From NCBI RefSeq assembly GCF_001936615.1, contig NZ_MLBF01000047.1, forward strand, positions 1 to 33,325: a stretch of DNA of 33,325 nt, written 5' to 3'. The position numbers were made by a program, and so were the translations under genes. Within the stretch, counting starts at the first letter, position 1, and the number at the start of each line of letters is the position of its first letter. The notes below the pieces were generated by a model that was given only the letters and a program-made list of their open reading frames with translations, made no database searches and had not been told where the DNA came from. Shown here one piece after another: positions 23,967 through 31,451 of the stretch. The stretch is from Desulfosporosinus metallidurans (lineage in GTDB: Bacteria; Bacillota; Desulfitobacteriia; Desulfitobacteriales; Desulfitobacteriaceae).

Positions 23967-24140
23967 TTTAATCAAAACTGACCATAGCATGTACTGAAGG
24001 CGTGCTCCCATTTTATGTCTGAGTACAAATTTCACTCCGAGGAGAAAGATGATGAAGATGATGAAGATGCTTGCTTTGGCAGATGTGATCAAAACCCAGT
24101 TAAAAAAGTTGAGATAATTTGCCTGTAATAGCGTCAGCAT
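23961..24140 (-). pseudogene. Truncated BlaR1/MecR1-type M56 peptidase (N-terminal stub)
   Basis: About 59 residues starting MLTLLQANYLNFFNWVLIT. There is one membrane segment (about 15-40), then VLRHKMGARLQYMLWSVLI, the usual first cytoplasmic loop of M56 family sensors. The normal protein has four membrane segments and an HExxH zinc protease domain, all missing; the frame runs into the epimerase fragment. ATG 24140 has GGAAGGAG before it, just after the BlaI stop, so the original blaI-blaR1 coupling is preserved. The stub cannot sense or cleave anything. Confidence 0.65.
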
Positions 24141-24142
24141 CT

Positions 24143-24520
24143 TCACTCCTTCCTTTCTTCAAGGAGCTGTTTAAGTTCTTCAATGTCGTCCTGAGAGAGT
24201 TTTTCTTCTTGAAGAAAGGTAACGAGCATAGGCTTTAGTGCTCCGCCAAAAACACGAGTAAGAAAGGACTTACTCTCCGCTTTAATACACTCTTCCTCCG
24301 CCACTAACGGGTTGTAGATATAACTCCTTCCCTCTTCTTTAAAAGCGAGTGCTCCCTTTTTCACCAACCTTCCAATTAAAGTCTTAATTGTGTTTGGCTT
24401 CCAATCTGTTGATCGTTCTAAAGCCTTAACTATCTCGTTTGCAGTACACGGAGCTGATTTCAACCAACAGATCTTCATGACCTCCCATTCCGCATCGGAT
24501 ATTTTGGGTGTTTTTAGCAC
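24143..24520 (-). CDS. BlaI/MecI/CopY family transcriptional repressor
   Basis: A 125-residue winged-helix repressor (PF03965). It starts LKTPKISDAEWEVMKICW and continues with TANEIVKALERSTDWKPNTIKTLIGRLVKKGAL (helix-turn-helix and wing, about residues 25-60) and an acidic C-terminal dimerisation part ending LSQDDIEELKQLLEERKE. Family members bind TACA-N2-TGTA operators as dimers and are inactivated by cleavage by an M56 sensor. The start is GTG 24520 with AAGGGG upstream. Two consensus operators lie 28-62 bases before it. Its sensor gene next door is truncated, so it is expected to be a constitutive repressor of its own promoter, unless another M56 protein acts on it. Confidence 0.9.
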   Translation of the reverse strand: MLKTPKISDAEWEVMKICWLKSAPCTANEIVKALERSTDWKPNTIKTLIGRLVKKGALAFKEEGRSYIYNPLVAEEECIKAESKSFLTRVFGGALKPMLVTFLQEEKLSQDDIEELKQLLEERKE

Positions 24521-24547
24521 TTGAAGGAGCCCCTTCCGTTCTATGTT

Positions 24548-24596
24548 TACACGTGTAGTTAATAGATATATTACAACTGTAAATGATTGCTATCAA
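24548..24596 (-). promoter_or_regulatory. blaI promoter with two BlaI-type operators
   Basis: On the minus strand TTGATA (24591-24596) and TAATAT (24568-24573) have a 17-base spacer. TACAACTGTA (24572-24581) overlaps the -10 box, and TACACGTGTA (24548-24557), a perfect palindrome, lies near the transcription start. Both match the known TACA-N2-TGTA sites of BlaI/MecI. The layout predicts tight autorepression. Confidence 0.75.
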
Positions 24597-24640
24597 GCCA
24601 AATTTTTCCATCCCAGCTACTCTAATAAGTACATGAAAAT

Positions 24641-24689
24641 AAGGGGTCTGTTGCAAAACGAACAAAGTTCGTGAAGCATCAGTCCCCTT
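24641..24689. repeat. Imperfect long hairpin, possible relic of a mobile element
   Basis: The arms 24641-24663 and 24667-24689 pair at 18 of 23 positions around an AAA loop. The outer part (AAGGGG/CCCCTT) and the inner part (ACGAAC/GTTCGT) are perfect. The outer strand reads GGGTCTGTTGCAAAA, which recalls the inverted-repeat ends of IS6- or IS1182-like elements. It sits at the point where the DUF2442-like remnant loses its similarity. Confidence 0.4.
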
Positions 24690-24836
24690 TATTACTACTC
24701 CATTATTTAATGCAACGAAAGGGAGTGTTTTAATCAATCTTTGCATGTTAAACAGAATTTTGTCGCCACGTTCAAATTCTATCCACAGAGTAAAGTCATC
24801 CTTTGGTAGTGACGCATCTAGCACCAAGGAGATCAT
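24690..24836 (-). pseudogene. DUF2442-like fragment
   Basis: From ATG 24836 the minus strand reads MISLVLDASLPKDDFTLWIE, then FERGDKILFNMQRLIKTLPF. This fits the first half of DUF2442 proteins (short proteins with a pattern like T-L-x-I-x-F-x-x-G-x-x-x-x-F-D/N-M). The frame stays open further, but similarity ends at the hairpin element (24641-24689) and nothing family-like follows. It is therefore probably interrupted. The reading is tentative and overlaps the possible extended start of the AbrB gene. Confidence 0.3.
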
Positions 24837-24850
24837 ATGGGGTTGTTCAA

Positions 24851-25018
24851 ATGAAGAAGAAAGCAATTCTCACTATACCTAAAGAGGTTCGTATGGCTTT
24901 ACGCTTATCTGATGAAGGTGAAGTGTTTGAACTGATTGTTGAAGATGGCAAAATTATTCTTGAACCATTTAAATCACATCAAAAAGACTCATCTGATCAC
25001 TTTCCGGAATTCCTTTAA
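24851..25018 (+). CDS. SpoVT-AbrB domain protein (small, orphan antitoxin-like)
   Basis: A 55-residue swapped-hairpin DNA-binding protein: KKKAILTIPKEVRMALRL, then EVFELIVEDGKIILEP, the AbrB/MazE-type pattern (PF04014). Such small proteins are usually antitoxins (VapB/MazE class), but no toxin gene follows; PolC ends on the opposite strand with a 50-base overlap. The ATG at 24851 has a poor ribosome site. A perfect one (AAGGAG, then ATG at 24836-24838) lies just upstream but is out of frame. Adding one G to the GGGG run there would give MGVVQMKKKAILTIPKE, a normal family N-terminus. So the true start may be 24836 with an indel in this sequence, or translation is coupled through the tiny frame ending in ATGA. 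Confidence 0.6.
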   Translation: MKKKAILTIPKEVRMALRLSDEGEVFELIVEDGKIILEPFKSHQKDSSDHFPEFL

Positions 25019-28000
25019 AGCAGCCAAATTTCCGAAGTGAATCGATGGTTGAATTCCCGATTTTAGCCCGTTTCTTGACATCCTCTATGGAGTTGAAGGG
25101 CTTTTCTTGGGCTGCGTTATATAGTCCTTCGGCTGCAACAGTTCCCATGCCGGATATGCTGTTTATGGGCGGCCTTAAGCCCTCCTCCTCGAGCAGGAAT
25201 TTTGAAGCATGGGATTTGTATAAATCAATGGGCAGGAATTTAAAGCCCCTTTCATACATTTCCAACACCAATTCCAAGTCATCGTACATATCCTTATCCT
25301 TGGGGGTGGCAGCGTTGCCCAGCTCCTCAATTTCCTTCATTTTGGCCTTAACCTTTTCTTTGCCGAAAATCATAAATTCAGCGTCAAAGGCTTTCGCTCG
25401 AATGGTGAAGTAGGCTGCGTAATAAGCCTGGGGTATGTGCACCTTAAACCAGGCTATGCGGAAGGCCATCATGACATAGGCAGCAGCATGGGCTTTGGGG
25501 AACATGTATTTTATTTTTCGGCACGAATCGATATACCATTCCGGTACCTTATGCTCCCTCATTAAAGCTTCATATTCCGCCCATTTTTCAGGGTTCGCTA
25601 AAGCCTTTCCTTTACGCACCAGCTCCATGATCTTAAACGCCGTATTGGGCGACAGGCCCTTACTAATCAAATAAGTCATGATATCATCCCGGGTACACAC
25701 GGCTTCACTTAAGGTCACAGTTCCCGCATCGATTAAGTCCTTGGCATTTCCCAGCCACACATCCGTACCATGGGAAAGTCCGGATATACAGATTAAATCT
25801 GCGAAGGCTTTGGGCCTTGTATCTAAAAGCATTCCTCTGACGAACTTCGTACCAAACTCAGGAATTCCAAAGGTTCCAACCTTGGAATTGATCTGCTCCG
25901 GGGTTACCTCTAAGGCTTCCGTGGAGGAGAATATTGACATGGTCTCCTGATCATCCATGGGTATCGTTAGCGGATCCACGCCGGTGATATCCTGCAGCAT
26001 TCGTATGACCGTCGGGTCATCATGACCCAGTATATCCAGCTTTAATAGGTTCGAATCAATGGAGTGATAATCAAAATGGGTGGTTATGATATCCGAATTG
26101 GAGTCATCGGCAGGATGCTGGACGGGGCAAAATTCAAAGATTTCTCGTCCCTTCGGCACGACGATAATTCCTCCCGGGTGCTGTCCTGAGGTTCTTTTGA
26201 TCCCGGTGCAGCCTTTGGAGACTCTCAGAGTTTCTGCCTTGCTTACGGTACGGCTTTTTTCCTCATAATACTTTTTCACGTAGCCGAAGGCTGTTTTTTC
26301 GGCGATAGTACCGATGGTTCCGGCCTTAAAGGTTGTACCCTTGCCAAAGATAACCTCTGTATATTTATGGGCCTTGGCCTGATATTCTCCTGAGAAATTC
26401 AAGTCAATATCGGGCTCTTTATCACCATTGAAGCCTAAGAAGGTCTCGAATGGGATATCGATGCCATCCTTGGCCAGCTTTTCTCTGCAAACCGGACACA
26501 CCTTATCCGGTAAGTCAAAACCGATTTTAACGCCATAATCGGAAAAGTCCGAATACTGGCAGCTGGGACACCGGTAATGGGCCTGCAGGGCATTGACTTC
26601 CGTAATCCCGGTCATATAGGCCACAACCGAGGAACCAACCGATCCTCGTGAGCCGACCAGATAGCCATCCTCATTCGATTTCCAGACAAGTTTTTGAGCG
26701 ATGATATACATCACAGAGAAGCTATTTTTGATGATCGAATCCAGCTCTCTATCCAGCCTTTGCTGAACAATTTCCGGCAAGGGGTCTCCATAGAGGGCAT
26801 AGGCCTTCTCATAGGTAATATCCTTAATAGTCTGCTCGCAGCCTTCAATATGAGGCGCGCACTTCTCCGCTGAAATAGGACTAATCGGCTGGCACATATC
26901 GGCTACCAAATTGGTGTTGGTTACGACCACCTCATAGGCTTTTGCCGCTCCTAAATAGGAAAATTCCTCCAGCATCTCCTCGGTGGTTTTTAAATATAAG
27001 GGTGCCTGATTATCGGCATCCTTAAAGCCTTGACCAGCTTCAAGTATTCGCCTGTAGATCTCATCTTCCGGATCCAGGAAGTGAACATCACCCGTGGCGA
27101 CGACAGGCTTGTTTAGTTTTTCACCCAGAACCACAATTTTGCGGTTGATTTCCTTTAAATAGTCTTTGTCGGGCACCTGCTCTGTTCTGACCAGATAATC
27201 ATTGTTCCCGAGAGGCTGGATTTCTAAATAATCGTAGTCCTCGGCAATGGCTTTAATTTCCTCATTGGATTTTCCCAGCAAGATGGCCTGGTAAAGCTCA
27301 CCTTCACTGCAGGCACTGCCCAGGATTAATCCTTCGGAGTATTTTATATAAAGGCTCTTTAAGATCCGGGGCTTTTTATAAAAATAATCCAAGTGGGAAT
27401 AGGAAACCAGCTTATATAAATTCTTTAATCCCACATAGTCCTTGGCTAAGATGATCGCATGATAAGTTTTAAGCTTCTTATACTCTACCCTTTTTGCGTC
27501 TTCATCGGAGCCATAGCGATCGATATCCTCAAGGGTTTCTGCTCCCCGTTGTTTTAGTTTTTCAAGCATAACCTTAAAAACTTTAACCGTGGTATCCACA
27601 TCATCTAAGGCCCTGTGAGCTACCTCCACCTTAAAGCCTAGGTTCTTGGCAATTCTTCCTAATTTATAGGTTTTGTAATCCGGAAAGAGCTCCTTAGCCA
27701 AGGACAAGGTATCCAAATAGGTGTAATCAAAGACATAGCCTAAAACCCTGGCATTATGCTTTAAGAAACCCATATCAAATTCAGCATTATGGGCCACCAA
27801 AACGCTTCCTTCTATAAATTCCAGCAGTTTAGGAAAGACCTGGTCTATGGTTTCGGCATCTTTAACCATATCATCGGTGATGTTGGTAACCTCTACAACC
27901 CTTGCCGGAATCGGCTTTTCCGGATTAACAAAGCAACTAAACTGGTCGATGACCTTGCCGTCTTTGAGTTTCACAATTCCTATTTCTGTGATTTTTTCGG

Positions 28001-29315
28001 TTACAGCTGAGAAGCCGGTGGTTTCCAAGTCCAAGACACAATAGGTCGTATCAATACTCTGGCCCTGGGCGTTGGTTACCGAGGACTTTTTATCCGGTGC
28101 CAAATAGGCTTCCACACCATAGATGACCTTCATGTCCGGATTATCTCGTCCTAAGAGCTTATGGGCCTCGGGAAACGACTGCACCACGCCATGATCCGTA
28201 ATGGCAATGGATTTCATCCCCCAGCTCATCGCTCGTTTAATCAGATCCGTAGCACTGGTCATGGCATCCATCTGACTCATCTGGGTATGCATGTGCAGCT
28301 CGACCCGCTTCTCCTCTGCTCTATCCTGCCGCTGAGCCTTCCTCATGCCTGCTGTTTCTATAATGGTATTGGCAATAAGCTCAATTTCCCCAGAAAACTG
28401 GCTAAAGCCGGCATTTCCGGCCAGCTTGACACCCTTAGTCTTTTTAAGCCTGGATACTATCTCACCATCTTCACCGGGCTTGATGAAGGCCTTACAAGTC
28501 ATAGAACTCGTGCCGTCATATAAATCAAAGGAAATTAAGGTTTTTCCGCTTCTTAATTCCTTGGCTTCGATATTGGATAGTTCACCTTGGATTGCTATTC
28601 TACCCTCATCCGGTGTAATGTCCGTAATTTTAATGGCCTTGTCCTTAATAGTAGAGTTTCTGCCTAAGATCAAAGCAGGATCGCCTTTTTTTCCGTCCTT
28701 TTCTCCGTTATTTTCCGGCTTTATTGGTCCGGCTTCCATAGGGAATTCAGAGGCATAATGGCTTGGTGTGGCAGCCGCTTCCTTTTGCAGAAGCAGAATC
28801 TCCGTTTCTTGTGTATCTTCTTGCAGCCTTTTTAATTCTTCACTGCTTACATTATCCACAAAATTTATTTGATAGGTGGCATCGTAGAGGTTTTTTATGG
28901 TCTCTTGGATTTTTTTATCGTAACCTCTCGCTTTTAATAAGTAAGATACTGCTGTTTTAAACGTAAATTTAATCGAATGATTTTGTGCTATTTCATAGTC
29001 ACAGTTTTTGAGCGCTCCATTTAAGACCGGATGTTTATCGGCCATCATGGACAAAATAGTTTTGAGTTCCTCTTCTAAGGGCTTTCTATGGGTTCCCTCA
29101 GTATAAACGACCGTGATGATTGAATCGTCTAAGGCTAATCGTTCCCTTATAAACTGATTTAGGGATTCAATTTCTCTTAGTTCAATATATTTATCAGAGC
29201 TGATTTTCATCTCCAGGGTTTTCGTACTTTTAGTTAAGACCACTGCTTGTACAATAGCAGTATTGAGGTTACCCTCTGCTTCATAATCACTAAAAATTTC
29301 ACTTATTCTTTTCAT
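24969..29315 (-). CDS. polC: DNA polymerase III PolC-type alpha subunit
   Basis: A 1448-residue replicative polymerase of low-GC Gram-positives, of normal length. The domains in order are: an N-terminal region (about 1-220); an OB fold (about 235-325); the PHP domain starting VELHMHTQMSQMDAMTSATD (about 335); an embedded DnaQ-type 3'-5' exonuclease with VLDLETTGFSAVTEKITEIG (about 425-590) and AHRALDDVDTT; a second PHP part; a zinc-binding segment CPSCQYSD and CPVCREKL (about 910-945); the palm with EPDIDLNFSGEYQ; and fingers and C-terminal helix-hairpin-helix GLRPPINSISGMGTVAAEGL. It is the leading-strand polymerase with proofreading. An AGGAAAG stands 12 bases before the ATG, a weak site. 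No usual neighbours (ispG, proS, rimP) are present. Confidence 0.96.
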   Translation of the reverse strand: MKRISEIFSDYEAEGNLNTAIVQAVVLTKSTKTLEMKISSDKYIELREIESLNQFIRERLALDDSIITVVYTEGTHRKPLEEELKTILSMMADKHPVLNGALKNCDYEIAQNHSIKFTFKTAVSYLLKARGYDKKIQETIKNLYDATYQINFVDNVSSEELKRLQEDTQETEILLLQKEAAATPSHYASEFPMEAGPIKPENNGEKDGKKGDPALILGRNSTIKDKAIKITDITPDEGRIAIQGELSNIEAKELRSGKTLISFDLYDGTSSMTCKAFIKPGEDGEIVSRLKKTKGVKLAGNAGFSQFSGEIELIANTIIETAGMRKAQRQDRAEEKRVELHMHTQMSQMDAMTSATDLIKRAMSWGMKSIAITDHGVVQSFPEAHKLLGRDNPDMKVIYGVEAYLAPDKKSSVTNAQGQSIDTTYCVLDLETTGFSAVTEKITEIGIVKLKDGKVIDQFSCFVNPEKPIPARVVEVTNITDDMVKDAETIDQVFPKLLEFIEGSVLVAHNAEFDMGFLKHNARVLGYVFDYTYLDTLSLAKELFPDYKTYKLGRIAKNLGFKVEVAHRALDDVDTTVKVFKVMLEKLKQRGAETLEDIDRYGSDEDAKRVEYKKLKTYHAIILAKDYVGLKNLYKLVSYSHLDYFYKKPRILKSLYIKYSEGLILGSACSEGELYQAILLGKSNEEIKAIAEDYDYLEIQPLGNNDYLVRTEQVPDKDYLKEINRKIVVLGEKLNKPVVATGDVHFLDPEDEIYRRILEAGQGFKDADNQAPLYLKTTEEMLEEFSYLGAAKAYEVVVTNTNLVADMCQPISPISAEKCAPHIEGCEQTIKDITYEKAYALYGDPLPEIVQQRLDRELDSIIKNSFSVMYIIAQKLVWKSNEDGYLVGSRGSVGSSVVAYMTGITEVNALQAHYRCPSCQYSDFSDYGVKIGFDLPDKVCPVCREKLAKDGIDIPFETFLGFNGDKEPDIDLNFSGEYQAKAHKYTEVIFGKGTTFKAGTIGTIAEKTAFGYVKKYYEEKSRTVSKAETLRVSKGCTGIKRTSGQHPGGIIVVPKGREIFEFCPVQHPADDSNSDIITTHFDYHSIDSNLLKLDILGHDDPTVIRMLQDITGVDPLTIPMDDQETMSIFSSTEALEVTPEQINSKVGTFGIPEFGTKFVRGMLLDTRPKAFADLICISGLSHGTDVWLGNAKDLIDAGTVTLSEAVCTRDDIMTYLISKGLSPNTAFKIMELVRKGKALANPEKWAEYEALMREHKVPEWYIDSCRKIKYMFPKAHAAAYVMMAFRIAWFKVHIPQAYYAAYFTIRAKAFDAEFMIFGKEKVKAKMKEIEELGNAATPKDKDMYDDLELVLEMYERGFKFLPIDLYKSHASKFLLEEEGLRPPINSISGMGTVAAEGLYNAAQEKPFNSIEDVKKRAKIGNSTIDSLRKFGCFKGIPESDQMSLFDVI

Positions 29316-29375
29316 GTACTTCGTCAGTCTTTCCTAAAAATTATTGCCGGTTAAAGAAAACTTGGCTAGCGCCCG

Positions 29376-29470
29376 CGAAGACACTGTCTTCGCACGTATT
29401 AGCCTTCTTGCAGACACTGTCTTCGCACGTGTTAACTTAGCGGAGCGAAGACACAGTCTTTGCACGTGTA
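29376..29470 (+). repeat. Three imperfect direct repeats upstream of polC
   Basis: GACACTGTCTTCGCACGT recurs at 29380, at 29413 and (with two changes) at 29450, spaced 33 and 37 bases. In the first copy CGAAGAC-ACT-GTCTTCG (29376-29392) is also a perfect 7-bp palindrome. The copies lie 60-150 bases upstream of the polC start, so they sit where its promoter and leader would be. I know no name for this repeat. Confidence 0.6.
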
Positions 29471-29487
29471 AACCAGCTTGCAGCCGC

Positions 29488-29544
29488 AGGCGACGGCGGT
29501 CGCCTCTTCAGAAAGTATATACATTAAAGTTATACTTTCTGAAG
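29488..29544. repeat. Two adjacent hairpins upstream of polC
   Basis: AGGCGAC-GGCG-GTCGCCT (29488-29505) is a perfect 7-bp stem. CTTCAGAAAGTATA (29506-29519) pairs perfectly with TATACTTTCTGAAG (29531-29544) around an 11-base loop (14 bp). They follow the direct repeats without a gap. Lacking T runs they are not typical terminators; a repeated intergenic element is likelier. Confidence 0.55.
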
Positions 29545-29648
29545 CAGTAAAAAATAGACAGGACTTGGCGTTAAATCGTGTCTTATCTAATCTTATCATC
29601 AAAGACCGTCCTCTGAAAAGGCAAATTTGTTAGAAGCACCTCTTTTTT

Positions 29649-29691
29649 AAACCCGCCAGCTGATATTGGGATATATTCAATTGGCGGGTTT
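29649..29691. other. Long-loop stem in the polC/EamA spacer
   Basis: AAACCCGCCA (29649-29658) pairs with TGGCGGGTTT (29682-29691) across a 23-base loop, where ATTG/CAAT can pair further. A T run precedes it on the plus strand. The rest of 29545-29828 holds no gene that I can support; the minus strand near 29725-29790 reads LFCSNVCGKVVAIKEP before a stop, perhaps a scrap of a zinc-ribbon protein. Confidence 0.35.
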
Positions 29692-29828
29692 GGTCTATCC
29701 GAAAAAAACTATCTATATTATACTTACTGCCTGGGTTCTTTGATGGCGACTACTTTTCCACAAACATTTGAACAGAACAATGTAGTATAATGGATTATTG
29801 TCAATCATGTTAATAGAAGAGGGAAATT

Positions 29829-30724
29829 ATGACGAAATATGTATTGAAGGCCAATTTAGCCATGGTAACTGTAATAATTATTTGGGGAATTTCTTATGTT
29901 AGCATTAAGGCAACTCTTATTGAAATCCCCCCTATCACAATGGCACTTATCCGTTTTATGATTGCCTCCTTAATACTCGGGATGATTATCCGAAAAGTTG
30001 AACCAAAGGCGAAACTAGATAAATCTGATCTGCCGAAAATGGTTTTAGGCGGGATTTTTGCATCACCTTATATTTTATCCTTGAAAACATCGGAGTCAAA
30101 TTTACCACAGCAACTAACGCTTCCCTGATCGTTTCCGTCGTTCCAATTATTACAATAACCTTAGATGTACTATTCTTCCACGGCAGGGTATCCTTAATAA
30201 AGCTATTGGGAGTTAGCATAGCCATAGGGGGTTCTTACCTTGCTGTTACCGCCAATGGTAGGGTTGAACTAAATTCCACCCATTTTATTGGAAATATTTT
30301 AATGATTGCTGCAATGCTGTCATGGGCATTTTTTACTTTGGTCAATAAGTCTCTTCAAGAAAAATATTCGGGATTATTTTTGACTGCCTACCAAACCATC
30401 TTTGGAACCCTGTTCTTTATTCCTTTGTCACTTTTCGAGTATAAGGAATGGAAACTGGTTTCGCTTATAGCGTTAGGTAATATTTTATTTCAGGCAATTT
30501 TTTGTTCTTGTGTAGCCTACTTATTGTATAACTATGCCTTGAAACGTTTGGATGTGGCTCTAACAACCATCTATTTAAATCTGATCCCTGTTGTTGGAGT
30601 TCTCAGCGGTTACCTTATTCTCAAAGAACGTGTTTTAGCCATCCAGCTTGTCGGTGGATTAATAACACTTCTTGCCATCGTAATTATCAATTTTGAATTA
30701 GGAACTCCGCGGAAAAACGCATAG
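29829..30724 (+). pseudogene. EamA/DMT family transporter with one-base frameshift
   Basis: A 10-TM drug/metabolite transporter (two EamA domains, PF00892). The N-terminal part MTKYVLKANLAMVTVIIIWG runs in one frame to about 30056 (ends MVLGGIF). The continuation GITLYFILENIGVKFTTATN, then ASLIVSVVPI, is in the next frame and joins the segment that ends at 30724 with the second EamA repeat (FLTAYQTIFGTLFFIPLSLF, LNLIPVVGVLSGYLILKERV). One G is missing in TTTTTGCATC near 30060; with it the protein would be about 298 residues, the normal size. GAAGAGGG precedes the ATG. It is either a sequencing indel or a fresh mutation, since no other damage is seen. Confidence 0.78.
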
Positions 30725-30950
30725 ATTGAGCCAATACTTTAAATCGGTCTCCCTCAAATTAATGCCTTCCTTTTCGGATAGAACCATGACTTCTCTCATT
30801 GCTGCAATCATAGTATCTCTCGGTGCATCCTTTTTTTGAATTTCACCATAGTTACTCTCATAGACCGCAACCGTTTGGTTCACACCTACATTAAGCCATA
30901 CTGAACTGAAAAAAGCACCTTCAATAGAAGATGCCTCATGCTCGTGACAA
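30698..30950 (-). pseudogene. Ketopantoate reductase (PanE/ApbA-like) C-terminal fragment
   Basis: The minus strand reads EGAFFSSVWLNVGVNQTVAV, YESNYGEIQ, and DAPRDTMIAAMREVMVLSEK, EGINLRETDLKYWLNL. This matches the C-terminal helical domain of 2-dehydropantoate 2-reductases (xxxLNVGxNQTxAV, then M-x-E-V-x-x-x-A/S-x-x-x-G-I-x-L). The N-terminal NADP-binding domain and the last part are missing. Upstream the frame runs straight into the end of the VOC gene, so the deletion joined them. It also overlaps the 3' end of the EamA gene. Confidence 0.6.
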
Positions 30951-30953
30951 GAA

Positions 30954-31316
30954 TTATATGTTTTCTACAAATTGTATACTAACACCGTTAGGGTCCTTAA
31001 CATGAAAAAACTTAATATGAGGATTAGGTTGGAAAGGCCCACTTTCTACTTCAAGTCCTTTTTCTTTTATTACTTTGATCATATTGTCAACCGACTCAAC
31101 TTCAAAGCCTAAAGAAATGCCCTCGGCATTACCCGTTCTTTTATGGTTTGGATTACAAACAAGTTCAACTTTTGTTTCTCCCTCTCCTAAAAAAGAAATC
31201 TCTACTCCTGCCCCTGCCGTAAATCTCCTACTAATTGAAAGACCCACAATCTCTTGATAGAATTTCAGAGAATCGTCCATATTATCAACCGTTATCGTAC
31301 ACCAGCAAAAGCTCAT
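30954..31316 (-). CDS. VOC (glyoxalase/bleomycin resistance) family protein
   Basis: A 120-residue single-unit VOC protein (PF00903) with two beta-alpha-beta-beta-beta modules. It starts WCTITVDNMDDSLKFYQEIV and ends KFFHVKDPNGVSIQFVENI, the standard D-P-x-G-x-x-I-x-F/L ending. A possible metal-binding Glu is in KVELVCN and another in the last strand (FVEN). The reaction is unknown; members include glyoxalase I, dioxygenases, epimerases and antibiotic-binding proteins. GGGGGGAG stands before the ATG. Its stop directly precedes the PanE fragment. Confidence 0.85.
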   Translation of the reverse strand: MSFCWCTITVDNMDDSLKFYQEIVGLSISRRFTAGAGVEISFLGEGETKVELVCNPNHKRTGNAEGISLGFEVESVDNMIKVIKEKGLEVESGPFQPNPHIKFFHVKDPNGVSIQFVENI

Positions 31317-31451
31317 ATTCTCCCCCCAAATGTTCCTTAATTTTAGTTGAATATATCACATTTCATATTTGACAACAACTGGAGATTCTTGAATTAGAAA
31401 ATATATCAATTATCCGAAGTACTAAAATAAGCACAGAAGGAACGTAACCTT

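Noticed and set aside
24426..24866. Full 146-residue protein on the minus strand over the BlaI promoter
   Set aside because: Only the first third resembles a family; the rest crosses the palindrome and the blaI operators and start.
29376..29470. CRISPR array
   Set aside because: Only three imperfect copies with unequal 33/37 base spacing, no uniform spacers and no cas genes.
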